From contig NZ_CVTD020000024.1 in assembly GCF_002904165.1 (NCBI RefSeq), forward strand, positions 96,001 through 160,000: a stretch of 64,000 bases of DNA, read 5' to 3'. Below the pieces are notes generated by a model that saw nothing but the letters and a program-made list of their open reading frames with translations, searched no databases and was not told the DNA's origin. Positions 16,826-26,081 of this stretch are shown here, piece by piece. The position numbers and the translations under genes are program-made. The first letter of the stretch is position 1, and every line of letters starts with the position of its first letter. The stretch comes from Herbinix hemicellulosilytica (GTDB lineage: Bacteria; Bacillota; Clostridia; Lachnospirales; Lachnospiraceae).

Positions 16826-17509
16826 CTATATGTAAACCTTATGTTTTCTAAAAAACTTGGATTTTTTTCTTCCTTTACCTTCCAGAACTGCTGCTGCATG
16901 TAACCTACTTTTTTGGTATTCTCTTAATGTCGCGTCAAACTTTCTGAAGCGTTCTTCTTCTCTTTCTTCCTGAAGCCTCATAAGATAATGCATTTCTTTT
17001 ATAACATTATCGGTTACTGTTGAACTTATTTCTTCCGATAATTCAGCGTTATTTTCCTTTAAAGCCGATACTATAATCTGGTTCATTATAGTTTTAAACT
17101 GGCTCATTTTATCTTTATTTTCTTTTTCAAGCTCATCATTTTCTTTGTTTGCTATAAGGCTTGTCTCTTTTTCTGTATCTTTTTCCATATCAGTAAGATT
17201 ATTGTCACTCCACATGTCATCCACCTTCCCGTTCAACTCTTCTTTTAGCTTTATCATAGCGATATTATCATTAGAATCTATCTTTTGCATATCAGCAAAC
17301 AGCAACTTTATTGCTTTTAATTGAAAGCCCTGCTCTTTCAACTTTTTAATCATCTTAAAAAGTTCGATATCAGATTCTTTATAATACCTATGGCCCATTT
17401 CATTTCTTTTTACAGGCAGGTCCAACTCCTCTTCCCAATACCGCAGCGTATGAGATTCTACTCCAACCCTTTTTGAGGCCTCCGAAATCATATACCTAAC
17501 ATCTTCCAT
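16826..17509 (-). CDS. MerR-family transcriptional regulator
   Basis: A 227-residue regulator with an N-terminal MerR winged helix-turn-helix (residues 5-70: MISEASKRVGVESHTLRYWEEEL and GHRYYKESDIELFKMIKKLKEQGFQLKAIK). A charged middle region (85-140) and a coiled-coil stretch (150-200) follow. The tail is strongly basic (GKGRKKSKFFRKHK). There is no Cys pattern for metal sensing, and the long coil with a basic tail is closer to chromosome-associated MerR relatives such as RacA than to metal sensors, though this is only a resemblance. Its target cannot be read from the sequence. Confidence 0.8.
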   Translation of the reverse strand: MEDVRYMISEASKRVGVESHTLRYWEEELDLPVKRNEMGHRYYKESDIELFKMIKKLKEQGFQLKAIKLLFADMQKIDSNDNIAMIKLKEELNGKVDDMWSDNNLTDMEKDTEKETSLIANKENDELEKENKDKMSQFKTIMNQIIVSALKENNAELSEEISSTVTDNVIKEMHYLMRLQEEREEERFRKFDATLREYQKSRLHAAAVLEGKGRKKSKFFRKHKVYI

Positions 17510-17633
17510 TGATAATCCTCCATAATTTATTAAGCTCCTAGGCTTTGTAACTTTTTTCCACTTCTAAATTATAACATAGCTCACCTTAATTTCAATATCT
17601 TTTACTAATATTTCCATTTAACTTGTCGACATA

Positions 17634-17660
17634 AAAAAGAGAGGCTCTTAAAAAGCCTCT
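17634..17660 (-). terminator. Terminator downstream of dnaB
   Basis: On the minus strand AGAGGCT and AGCCTCT form a hairpin (17641-17660) followed by CTTTTTT, about 157 bases after the dnaB stop. The rest of 17510-17816 is AT-rich, with no gene seen. Confidence 0.8.
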
Positions 17661-17816
17661 AATTTTCAACACAAACTTCATTTAATTATGACAATTCTAC
17701 TCCAATATGTATAATATTTCGAGTATGTTATGTCTTGTATATTTGAAATTGTTGTAATAATTTATTAAGTTCATAATAATTATTATATTTTGATCAAATT
17801 TAAGCTTTTAGAGCAA

Positions 17817-19145
17817 CTATCTTTCCAAATTAGCAAATTTGGTATACTGCGCCTGCCAGGCCAGCTTTACGGTACCTGTAGGACCGTTACGCTGTTTTCC
17901 GATTATAATTTCAGAAACTCCTGGTTCTTTAGTATCATGGTTATAATAATCATCTCTGTATATAAATATTACCACATCGGCATCCTGCTCGATTGCACCC
18001 GATTCTCTTAAGTCTGATAACATAGGCCTTTTATCAATACGCTGCTCTACAGCACGGCTAAGCTGGGATAAGGCTATAACCGGAACATTTATTTCCCTTG
18101 CCAGCGATTTTAACGCCCTTGATATCTCAGAAATTTCCTGCTGCCTTGATTCGGTCCGTTTGCTTCCGGTCATAAGCTGCAGGTAGTCTATAATAACCAG
18201 TCCGAGATTCTTCTCAATTTTTAATTTCCTGCATTTTGACCTAAGTTCACTGACCGATATGGCTGAAGTATCGTCTATAATCAAATTGGAATTTCCTATA
18301 ATTCTGGCGCTTTCCATAAGGCTTGCCCATTCTTCCGCCGACAAATTGCCTGTACGTATCTTTTGAGAATCCACTCTGGAGTTCATAGCCAAAAGCCTTT
18401 TTACCAACTGGTCCTGAGACATTTCCAAGCTAAAAATGGCGGTAGTTATGTTGGAGCGTAAAGCCACATACTCTGCTATATTAAGTGCAAAGGCCGTCTT
18501 ACCCATTGAAGGTCTTGCAGCTATTAATATTAAATCTGAAGGCTGTAAGCCTGCAGTCTTATAATCCAGATCATAAAAACCGGTAGCAATACCTGTAACA
18601 CTTCCCTGGTTTTTTGACGCAGCTTCTATGCTGTCGATGGACCTAAGAACAATTTCCTTTATATCTGTAAACTCTTTGGTTCCGCGATTTTGAACTATAT
18701 CAAAAATCTGTTTTTCCGCTTTTTCCAGAATTACATCCAGTTTTTCCTTATCAAGATAACAGTCATTTGCCATTTCTTCCGATATCTTAATAAGGCGTCT
18801 TAATACGGCTTTTTCTTTTACTATTTGCGCATAGTATTTTATGTTGGCCGAAGTGGGCACCGAGGCAACCAAATCCCGTATAAATTCCAGACTGCTTAGC
18901 TGTGCGGGCACATCTTTTTCTTTCAGCCTGTCCTGCAAGGTAACCAGATCTACCGGTTTCCCCTCATTGTATAATTCAAGCATAGTATCAAACAGGATTG
19001 CAAGCTGTTGGTCATAGAAATCACTGCTTCTTATAACTTCGGAAGCCACAATTATGGCATCTTTGTCCATAATCATAGACCCTATAACCGACCGTTCGGC
19101 CTCTAGACTATGCGGAAGTACCTTTTTTATGAAAGCCTCATCCAT
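17817..19145 (-). CDS. dnaB: Replicative DNA helicase DnaB
   Basis: A 442-residue hexameric helicase (called DnaC in Bacillus). The N-terminal primase-interacting domain covers 1-110 (PHSLEAERSVIGSMIMDKDAI). The RecA-like C-terminal domain has Walker A AARPSMGKTAF, the Walker B region LVIIDYLQLM and the arginine-finger region LSDLRESGAIEQDADVV. Length is normal and no intein is present. GGGGGA precedes the ATG. It is the third gene of gdpP-rplI-dnaB, an order conserved in Firmicutes. Confidence 0.97.
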   Translation of the reverse strand: MDEAFIKKVLPHSLEAERSVIGSMIMDKDAIIVASEVIRSSDFYDQQLAILFDTMLELYNEGKPVDLVTLQDRLKEKDVPAQLSSLEFIRDLVASVPTSANIKYYAQIVKEKAVLRRLIKISEEMANDCYLDKEKLDVILEKAEKQIFDIVQNRGTKEFTDIKEIVLRSIDSIEAASKNQGSVTGIATGFYDLDYKTAGLQPSDLILIAARPSMGKTAFALNIAEYVALRSNITTAIFSLEMSQDQLVKRLLAMNSRVDSQKIRTGNLSAEEWASLMESARIIGNSNLIIDDTSAISVSELRSKCRKLKIEKNLGLVIIDYLQLMTGSKRTESRQQEISEISRALKSLAREINVPVIALSQLSRAVEQRIDKRPMLSDLRESGAIEQDADVVIFIYRDDYYNHDTKEPGVSEIIIGKQRNGPTGTVKLAWQAQYTKFANLER

Positions 19146-19169
19146 TGGTAATCCCCCTATAAAGCGATA

Positions 19170-19616
19170 TTATACCGCTTCGACTTTCACCGTAAGTTCC
19201 ACACTGACCTTTGGATGCAACTTCACAGCGACCTTATAAATACCTGCATTTTTAATTGGATCATTAAGCTGTATTTTTTTCTTGTCCAGTTGAATGTTGG
19301 CCTGCTCCTGTAAAGCTGCCACAATTTCTTTTGTTGATACCGAGCCGAACGCTCTGCCGCCTTCACCGGCCTTTATCTTAACGTTCACAGTAACAGCTTC
19401 CAGCTTTTTCCCCAGTTCTTTAGCTTCTTCATATATCTCCTGCTGTCTTCTTTCTTCAGCTTCCTTTTGAAGTTTTAACTGATGTAAATTCTGTTTCGTA
19501 GCTTCTACTCCAAGTTTCTTTGGCAAAAGAAAATTCCTTGCATATCCGTCGCTAACCTTAACTATATCACCTTTCTTACCAAGGTTTTTAACATCTTCCA
19601 TCAAAATTACTTCCAT
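19170..19616 (-). CDS. rplI: 50S ribosomal protein L9
   Basis: A 148-residue two-domain L9. The N-terminal rRNA-binding domain has the signature GYARNFLLPKKLGVEAT, the central helix spans about residues 42-75, and the C-terminal domain ends in VSVELTVKVEAV. Length is typical. It sits between gdpP and dnaB in a conserved operon, 24 bases before dnaB. Confidence 0.97.
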   Translation of the reverse strand: MEVILMEDVKNLGKKGDIVKVSDGYARNFLLPKKLGVEATKQNLHQLKLQKEAEERRQQEIYEEAKELGKKLEAVTVNVKIKAGEGGRAFGSVSTKEIVAALQEQANIQLDKKKIQLNDPIKNAGIYKVAVKLHPKVSVELTVKVEAV

Positions 19617-19656
19617 TTGTATTACTCCTCTCTATACGATAATTCTTACGCAATAT

Positions 19657-21714
19657 TCAGATTTCTCCCTCTTTAACCATAGTATCAAGGGTGTTTTTAA
19701 GCTTAATAACCGCTTCTTCTATAGTAATGTCCTCCAGTTGGCAGCCTGCAACACTTAAGTGCCCACCTCCGCCCAATTTTTCCATGACGACCTGTACGTT
19801 TACTTCGTCTATGGATCTGGCGCTGATATATATCTTGTTATTAAATTCGGTAAGCACAAAAGACGCTTTTATATTCTTAACATCCAAAAGTTCGTTTGCT
19901 ACCTTAGCTGCCAAAACAGTGGGACTGTCCGCTTCGTCAGCGGCACATATTGCGATTGCAAATTGGTCCAAATATGCTTCGGCACTGCTTATTGCTTCAG
20001 CCTTTATCTTAAATTCGGTAAACTCAGTTCTGAAGAATTTTCTGAGCCTTATTACGTCTGCACCGTTTCTTCTTAAATAGGCAGCTGCTTCAAAAGTCCT
20101 TACACCTGTTTTAGTAAGGAAATTGTTTGTGTCAATCATTATACCGGCATACAAAGCATCAGCCTCCAGGGGCCGCAGTTTCAAATTGCCTCCGATATAT
20201 TGCAAAATTTCGGCTATCATTTCACAGGTTGATGATGCATAAGGCTCAATATATGAAAGGGCTGCATTTTCTATAGCTTCGTTAGTTTGCCTGTGATGGT
20301 CAAATATAATAACTGTCCTTGTATAATTAAGAAGCTCCTCGCATTCCAGGAGGCTTGGACGGTTAACATCCACAATTACGAGTAAGGTATTGGCATCCAC
20401 AACTTCCTTTGCTTTATCGTTATTTATAAACAAATCGTCCTCGTACTCGGGATTTTCCATAAAACGGCTAATCATAGGCCTTAGGGATGATGTAATCTCA
20501 TTTATAACAATATATACTTTCTTATTAAATGTTTTCCCTATCCTATAAACACCGATTGCAGCTCCAAAAGAGTCTACATCACCGATAGCGTGGCCCATAA
20601 CGACAATCTTATCTTTTGCTTCAACATATTCCCTGAATGCATGGGCCTTTACCCTTGCTTTTACGCGGGTACTTTTTTCTACCTGTATGCTCTTTCCTCC
20701 GTAATAGGAAATCTTATCACCGTCTTTTACAACCGCCTGGTCTCCTCCTCTTCCCAGGGCCAGATCTATAGCAGCTCTGGCATATTCATATCCGGTAATA
20801 TAACTGTCGGCATTAACACCCAAGCCAATGCTTATGGTGACAGCCATCTCATTGCCAATATTTACATTCCTTACCTCTTCCAGAATGGAGAATCTGGTAG
20901 ATTGTAAAACAGACAGATATTTCTGTTTAAAAACAAATATAAATTTATCTTTTTCCAGTTTCTTTATAATCGCATCTATACCCTGCATATATTTGTTAAT
21001 CTTTCGCTCAACCAGAGCCACCAGCAGGGATCGTCTTACTTCATCTATACTGTCCAGGGCTTCATCATAATTGTCAATATATAAAAGGCCCACAACCAGC
21101 TTCTGATTTTTGTTCTCTTTTTGGAGAAGCATAATTTCCGTTTCATCAAACATATACATGGCTATGATGGAATTCGGGGTATCCCATGCATTTTCAGATT
21201 CATAAAACGTCCAGTTATCATCGTCAAAACTCGGCGATATTACTTTTCTCAGTATTACTCTGTAATTACGATTATTTAAAGTTGCATGGGCTATTTCATC
21301 TGCTCCTGTTTTAGGAAGAACATCCTGCGTAATTTCCGGTATTATATTTGAAATGTTTTTGCCGATTACTTTCTTCCCCTGAAACAGGTCTGCAAATTCA
21401 TTGTTTCCCCATTGTATTTTACCGTCATTATCTAAAAGGGCATAGGGAACAACCATTTCTTTTAACAAGCGTTTTTGCACCTGCGCAAAATCCATGCCGT
21501 ATCTTATAAGCTCTGTATATATCTGATTCCGTTTTAAATAAAATACGGATAAAGCCAGTAAAAAATACAGCAGGGTAAATACGCTCATTACATAACCTGC
21601 TTTTTTGTTAATAACATATATCCAAAGATTCATGAGTAGTAAAAGCACAGTCATATAAATCGGCCACAAAAAGTATGCTTTTAATGTACTATTCAATCTA
21701 AACTTTCTACCCAT
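19657..21714 (-). CDS. gdpP: Cyclic-di-AMP phosphodiesterase GdpP
   Basis: A 685-residue membrane enzyme that hydrolyses c-di-AMP to pApA. Two N-terminal transmembrane helices (about residues 10-60) are followed by a PAS domain (about 80-170), a degenerate GGDEF domain (about 180-305) and the DHH/DHHA1 catalytic domain (330-685) with VMGHAIGDVDSFGAA, IIFDHHRQ and GGGGHLSVAG. Translation likely starts at ATG 21714 behind AAGGAG. The TTG ten codons upstream has no site. As first gene of gdpP-rplI-dnaB it links a second messenger to replication and translation genes, as in B. subtilis yybT. Confidence 0.95.
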   Translation of the reverse strand: MGRKFRLNSTLKAYFLWPIYMTVLLLLMNLWIYVINKKAGYVMSVFTLLYFLLALSVFYLKRNQIYTELIRYGMDFAQVQKRLLKEMVVPYALLDNDGKIQWGNNEFADLFQGKKVIGKNISNIIPEITQDVLPKTGADEIAHATLNNRNYRVILRKVISPSFDDDNWTFYESENAWDTPNSIIAMYMFDETEIMLLQKENKNQKLVVGLLYIDNYDEALDSIDEVRRSLLVALVERKINKYMQGIDAIIKKLEKDKFIFVFKQKYLSVLQSTRFSILEEVRNVNIGNEMAVTISIGLGVNADSYITGYEYARAAIDLALGRGGDQAVVKDGDKISYYGGKSIQVEKSTRVKARVKAHAFREYVEAKDKIVVMGHAIGDVDSFGAAIGVYRIGKTFNKKVYIVINEITSSLRPMISRFMENPEYEDDLFINNDKAKEVVDANTLLVIVDVNRPSLLECEELLNYTRTVIIFDHHRQTNEAIENAALSYIEPYASSTCEMIAEILQYIGGNLKLRPLEADALYAGIMIDTNNFLTKTGVRTFEAAAYLRRNGADVIRLRKFFRTEFTEFKIKAEAISSAEAYLDQFAIAICAADEADSPTVLAAKVANELLDVKNIKASFVLTEFNNKIYISARSIDEVNVQVVMEKLGGGGHLSVAGCQLEDITIEEAVIKLKNTLDTMVKEGEI

Positions 21715-21825
21715 GTTATATCTCCTTTGATGGGGAAATTTCAATTAATAAGCCTATCCTAATTATTATAACATTAAATTATGAGTATTTAAAGTTCTTA
21801 TTTTTCTCGTTAAATTGTTGTTTAT

Positions 21826-21855
21826 ACTATATAAGCCTTGGGGAACAAAGTTCAA
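21826..21855 (-). promoter_or_regulatory. Probable promoter of gdpP-rplI-dnaB
   Basis: On the minus strand TTGAAC (21855-21850), an 18-base spacer and TATAGT (21831-21826), about 110 bases before the gdpP start. Confidence 0.5.
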
Positions 21856-21939
21856 GCAATACATGACTGTCCTAGATCAAATTATACCATTTATTTATAT
21901 ATATTTATCTTCCTTAAAAAGCGGTTTATATCTCCGGAT

Positions 21940-22560
21940 TCAATTTAAACTTTTCAAGGTTTCTATTATCGTTTCTGCCTCAAACTTATCTTTGCTTACC
22001 AAGCCCGCAACTACACATGTGTATTTGGGCAAGCTTTCCTTATACCATAAAAGCGGTATCCCAAAAATATCCCGAATCATATCATCCACATTTATACCCA
22101 TCGCTTCAAAGCTGTATGTCATAAGTTCAGGATGAATACAAGATTCTTGAAACTTACATTTACAGGATTTGCACAACCTGCAGCTGCCTCCCGATATATA
22201 ATAGACATCCTTTTCAATTAATTTTCTTAAAGTTTTATCAATTCTGCTTTTTAAGATTGTATTGGCAGCTTTAATCTTTAAGTAGTCATGTTTTATATAA
22301 TTAAATTGGTCGGTTTTAGCTAAAGTCAAACATATGTATATGCGATTATATTCTCCGGCAAATTCGTGATAAGCAGGGGCATAAGGGGGACAACTCCATT
22401 TACGGCCGAAATTATCACATCTGTTCCGACATAAGGCATTAAACCTTTCTCTATCTTCATATTTAAAAATTTCTTCGGTCCCGGCATCCGCAATAAAAAT
22501 CTGATATTCTATTTTTGCCTGCGGTGTAGCCGCTTGAATTGATTCTTGAAGGATATTCAT
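21940..22560 (-). CDS. DUF2284 metal-binding protein
   Basis: A protein of about 206 residues with the DUF2284 Cys pattern: CRNRCDNFGRKWSCPPYAP near the N-terminus and SGGSCRLCKSCKCKFQESCIHP in the middle. Many Cys residues are spaced as for Fe-S or zinc sites. The family is common in anaerobes and its biochemical role is unknown to me. The ATG at 22560 has AAGGAG about 13 bases upstream, longer than ideal. An in-frame ATG at 22596 has no site. The gene stands alone between gdpP and an SDR gene on the other strand. Confidence 0.85.
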   Translation of the reverse strand: MNILQESIQAATPQAKIEYQIFIADAGTEEIFKYEDRERFNALCRNRCDNFGRKWSCPPYAPAYHEFAGEYNRIYICLTLAKTDQFNYIKHDYLKIKAANTILKSRIDKTLRKLIEKDVYYISGGSCRLCKSCKCKFQESCIHPELMTYSFEAMGINVDDMIRDIFGIPLLWYKESLPKYTCVVAGLVSKDKFEAETIIETLKSLN

Positions 22561-22902
22561 TATTTTTAATAATCTCCTTATTGAATGAATTTTCATGATA
22601 TGTGTAAATATCTGAAATAAATTTTTGTATTAAAATTAAATAAACATATATAAGTGGTTTAATTATATCAGCTTTCTCAAAAAATCTCACTAAATTTTAC
22701 TGGAATCAATCGGACCTTAATTAAAAAAGCCTTGAAAAAAGATACTTAAAATAATACCTTAGAATTGGATCTTAAATATATACATCCAAAAAATTTGTTA
22801 TAATAATTTAAATCCCGGCAGGTATTCTTTTTCAAACCGGTTTTATTTATGTTAATTTATAAATCATTTTAATTAAAAGATTTAAAATACAGGAGGATTT
22901 TT

Positions 22903-23652
22903 ATGAAAAAAGTATGCATAGTAACCGGCGGTGCAAACGGAATAGGCCTAAGAATTACTGAGCGTTTTATTGAAGAAGGGAATTTTGTTGCCGTAATTGA
23001 TGTGGATAAAAAAGCATGTGAGTTACTGACAAGCAAGTATCCGGCAGAATCTATTATGTTTTATCATGGTGACATAACTGAGCCGAATGTAATAGAAGAC
23101 TTTGTAGCCGAACTTTTAAAACTTTATCCTGCGGTAGATATTATAGTAAACAACGCCTGCGTGGGAAAAGGCGGCTTAAACACTTGCAGCTATGAAGATT
23201 TTAATTATGTCCTGCGGCTTGGAGTAAGCGCACCCTTTTATCTTACCAAACTGCTTATGCCGCATCTTAATCCCAATGCTTCCATCGTAAATATAGCTTC
23301 TACCAGGGCATTTATGTCGCAGCCCGATACCGAAAGTTATACCGCTGCCAAAGGAGGCATCATTTCTTTAACTCATGGAATGAGTATAACTCTTGCGGGC
23401 AGGGCAAGAGTAAATTCTATAAGTCCCGGTTGGATAGATACAGGTCATTTACCTTATTCTGAAATCGATCACCTTCAGCATCCGGCCGGAAGAATCGGTG
23501 TCCCCGATGATATCGCCGATATGGTTTTATATCTTTGCAGCGAAAAAGCCGGCTTTATTACCGGTCAGAACTTTACCGTCGACGGCGGTATGACAAAGCA
23601 AATGATTTACCACGGGGATTATGGATGGTCTTATCAAGTCCCGTTTCCGTAA
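22903..23652 (+). CDS. Short-chain dehydrogenase/reductase
   Basis: A 249-residue classical SDR. The NAD(P)-binding motif is VTGGANGIGLRI (residues 7-18), the structural motif NNAC is near 86, and the catalytic set is Ser with YTAAK near residue 148. Asp39 at the end of strand 2 (AVIDVDKKAC) favours NAD(H). The C-terminal block ISPGWIDTG and FTVDGGMT are typical. AGGAGG lies 6 bases before the ATG. It is a single gene divergent from DUF2284. The substrate cannot be predicted. Confidence 0.92.
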   Translation: MKKVCIVTGGANGIGLRITERFIEEGNFVAVIDVDKKACELLTSKYPAESIMFYHGDITEPNVIEDFVAELLKLYPAVDIIVNNACVGKGGLNTCSYEDFNYVLRLGVSAPFYLTKLLMPHLNPNASIVNIASTRAFMSQPDTESYTAAKGGIISLTHGMSITLAGRARVNSISPGWIDTGHLPYSEIDHLQHPAGRIGVPDDIADMVLYLCSEKAGFITGQNFTVDGGMTKQMIYHGDYGWSYQVPFP

Positions 23653-23786
23653 AAAAATACATTTCCGTCCCTCAGTATGAAGACACACACTGAAAAATCA
23701 TTCATGAAAAAAAAGATTTATTTGCTTCTGTTCTGCTAAACTCTATTGATAATAATTTCTGGCATATTTTCAAAGATTGATGGCAT

Positions 23787-23816
23787 AAAAAAGGACTCTT
23801 AATTAAGAGTCCTTTA
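23787..23816 (-). terminator. Terminator of rpsF-ssb-rpsR
   Basis: A 24-base perfect palindrome at 23791-23814, centred on TTAATTAA and flanked by A-runs, gives a hairpin followed by TTTTTT on the minus strand, about 67 bases after rpsR. It can also stop plus-strand transcripts from the SDR gene. Confidence 0.85.
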
Positions 23817-23880
23817 AAAAGTGTGTCTAAATCGTGTACTATGCCTTTATCAAAGCCTGAAAGCCCTGAAAATCAAGACC

Positions 23881-24150
23881 TTACTCAGTTGTGTAAGGCA
23901 TTAATGCGATATGTCTTGCTCTTTTAATTGCAACAGTCAAAGCTCTCTGATGCTTTGCGCAGTTACCGGTAATTCTTCTGGGAAGAATCTTACCTCTTTC
24001 AGAAACATATCTCTTTAATTTGTTTACATCTTTATAATCAATGCCTGTATTGTTCTTATCAGCGCAGAATACACAAACTTTTTTTCTTCTACGGGTAAAC
24101 GTTTTCTTCTTAGCCTGAGCATCAGTCTTTTCGCTCTTTGTTTGCGCCAT
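23881..24150 (-). CDS. rpsR: 30S ribosomal protein S18
   Basis: An 89-residue S18. It has the core [50 protein letters not shown] pattern, and Cys at KVCVFCADK suggests the zinc-binding (C+) form. The N-terminal 20 residues are basic and disordered. Third gene of the conserved rpsF-ssb-rpsR operon, with AGGAGG before the ATG. Confidence 0.97.
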   Translation of the reverse strand: MAQTKSEKTDAQAKKKTFTRRRKKVCVFCADKNNTGIDYKDVNKLKRYVSERGKILPRRITGNCAKHQRALTVAIKRARHIALMPYTTE

Positions 24151-24184
24151 ACCATGACCTCCTTATCCGATCTTTATATAACAA

Positions 24185-24631
24185 TTAATTAAACGGTAAT
24201 TCTTCATCTATTCCATCTGGGATGTTCATGAATCCTTCACCCATAGCAGAGATCGGTTCAGGCATGAAATCCTTTTGATAATTATCGGCCATACCAGAGC
24301 TGCTGCTTGATTTGCTTTCGGCAAATTCAATCTCTTCCACTACCACATCGGTGGTATAGACTCTCTGCCCTTCGTTATTGGTATAACTGCCGGTTTGAAT
24401 ACGTCCGACAGCAGCCATCTTCATACCCTGTCTAAAATACTTCTCGACAAATTCAGCCTGTTTACCGAAAGTTACACAACTTATAAAATCGGCATCCTGA
24501 TTATCGCCGGCTCTTCTGAACCTGCGGTCTACTGCCAATGTAAATCTGGCGACTGCTATCGAATTCTCTCCTTGTGAATACCTCACTATGGGGTCTCTGG
24601 TCAAACGGCCCATTAATATCACTTTATTCAA
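24185..24631 (-). CDS. ssb: Single-stranded DNA-binding protein
   Basis: A 148-residue SSB. The OB fold covers 1-105 (MNKVILMGRLTRDPIVRYSQ, VARFTLAVDRRF, DFISCVTFGKQAEFVEKYFRQG). A flexible linker follows, and the acidic tip IDEELPFN binds replication and repair partners. Located between rpsF and rpsR, as in most Firmicutes. Confidence 0.97.
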   Translation of the reverse strand: MNKVILMGRLTRDPIVRYSQGENSIAVARFTLAVDRRFRRAGDNQDADFISCVTFGKQAEFVEKYFRQGMKMAAVGRIQTGSYTNNEGQRVYTTDVVVEEIEFAESKSSSSSGMADNYQKDFMPEPISAMGEGFMNIPDGIDEELPFN

Positions 24632-24673
24632 TCGTTACTACCCCCTTTTCTATCGCCTTAGTAGGTAGTACGC

Positions 24674-24964
24674 TTAAGCATCTTTTTTGACGCATAAGTA
24701 TCTGATTACTTTTTCCATAATGCGAACTCTACGTTCAACCTCATTAGGAACAGTAGAATCAGCTTCGAACTGGATGAAATAGTAGTAGCCCTCTTTCATC
24801 TTCTGAATCTCATATGCCAGTTTCTTCTTGCCCCAGTCTTCCACATTGGTAACTGTGCCACCGAATCTGGTTATAATTTCTTTCGCCTCTTCTAAGGTTG
24901 CTACTCTTTCTTCATCCTCAATCTTTGCATTAACAACTAAGGCTAATTCATATTGATTCTTCAT
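24674..24964 (-). CDS. rpsF: 30S ribosomal protein S6
   Basis: A 96-residue S6 with typical beginning YELALVVNAKIEDEER and core VEDWGKKKLAYEIQKMKEGYYYFIQFEA. AGGAGGTG lies 10 bases before the ATG. First gene of rpsF-ssb-rpsR. Many such operons carry an S6:S18-binding leader. The 200 bases upstream (24965-25168) hold the promoter region, but I could not fold a convincing S6:S18 motif by eye. Confidence 0.97.
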   Translation of the reverse strand: MKNQYELALVVNAKIEDEERVATLEEAKEIITRFGGTVTNVEDWGKKKLAYEIQKMKEGYYYFIQFEADSTVPNEVERRVRIMEKVIRYLCVKKDA

Positions 24965-25168
24965 AGTTGCGTTGCACCTCCTTCTGGACTTCTGGCCCTT
25001 TTTACTACATAAATCTTCATGAAAGCTGCATTTAGATCATGTATTAAAAGAGCAAGGATTAATGTATAACATATCACAATTTGTTATGTTACCATAGATT
25101 CTAAAATAAAACAACCTATTTTTTTTACAATTATAGAAAAATTTTATATACAAGATGCACCATTTCGT

Positions 25169-25690
25169 TTAAAGATATAATCTATTATAATCCCTTAGCC
25201 TTTTTGTAAGCAGGGTAAGTATGTCCTGGGGTATCATGTCTTTAACAAGGTCCGTATGTAATATAACAGCAGGAAGTTTTAAACTTAAATTTCTTCTTGC
25301 CTGCATTTTTTTGCTTAATGGTAATTTGGCAATGAAATCTTCCGGATTTTTAAGTATAACGGCAATAGTTTCTGTTCCGTAATAGTTTATTATCTCAAAA
25401 TCTTCAATATCTTTATAAGGTATGAAGCCGTAACCGCCTTTTGATGAACTGTCCAATATGCCGTCAACCGTAATGGTAAGAAATATTTTTTTAACGGAAG
25501 CTTTTAGTATGGCGGCAATCAATCCAATAAAAAATAGAACTGTTGCCAGAATACCAACAAAGATACAGAGCCTTTTTTCTTTTGCAATACCAAATATCAT
25601 GACAGCAATCGATGCTATAAGCATAAAAATATCCGCCATCATAATAACAAAAGCCCTGTAGTTTGTCTCTTCAATAATAATATCGCCCAC
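25169..25690 (-). CDS. STM3941-like membrane protein
   Basis: A protein of about 173 residues with two N-terminal transmembrane helices (near residues 15-37 and 42-63) and a cytoplasmic beta-rich domain. The second half (LTITVDGILDSSSKGGYGFIPYKDIEDFEI) resembles the STM3941/PH-like bacterial family, whose function is unknown. The best start is GTG at 25690, 8 bases after GAGGGG. An in-frame ATG at 25720 has no site. It stands alone upstream of rpsF on the same strand. Confidence 0.6.
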   Translation of the reverse strand: MGDIIIEETNYRAFVIMMADIFMLIASIAVMIFGIAKEKRLCIFVGILATVLFFIGLIAAILKASVKKIFLTITVDGILDSSSKGGYGFIPYKDIEDFEIINYYGTETIAVILKNPEDFIAKLPLSKKMQARRNLSLKLPAVILHTDLVKDMIPQDILTLLTKRLRDYNRLYL

Positions 25691-25970
25691 CGGCTTCACC
25701 CCTCTTACCATCATTAGCATACTTAATTAATCTACTTTATTCTATATGTTTTATTTACAAATTTCAAGTACTTTATGGTAATAAAGCGATAAATATTCTG
25801 ACATTTCAAGATAATTACCCGATTATGTAAAACACAAACAATTCTTGTTTAACATATTCAATTAACATAATAAAAAAATTTTCATGTAAATCCGTATATT
25901 CCTATTAAATAAAATAAGCCATAATTTTCTTGATACCGGATAATAAATTGTAATAGATTTTCATATATAA

Positions 25971-26008
25971 TGAGTCATAGACGGATGTAAAAGTTCGTCT
26001 ATGACTCA
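25971..26008. terminator. Hairpin downstream of the rhamnulokinase-like gene
   Basis: TGAGTCATAGACG (25971-25983) and CGTCTATGACTCA (25996-26008) form a perfect 13-bp stem 74 bases after the stop at 26082. The following minus-strand sequence is ATTATATATG, so the T-run is poor. The remaining 25721-26081 is AT-rich, with no gene seen. Confidence 0.6.
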
Positions 26009-26081
26009 CAAACCCACCTTAATTTAATATTAATATATCTCAGGTTCCCTTGAGCGCCCCATAAGATAATTCATTATCCTA

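Noticed and set aside
24965..25168. S6:S18 leader motif before rpsF
   Set aside because: Expected from other bacteria, but I could not fold a convincing copy by eye, so it is not listed as a feature.
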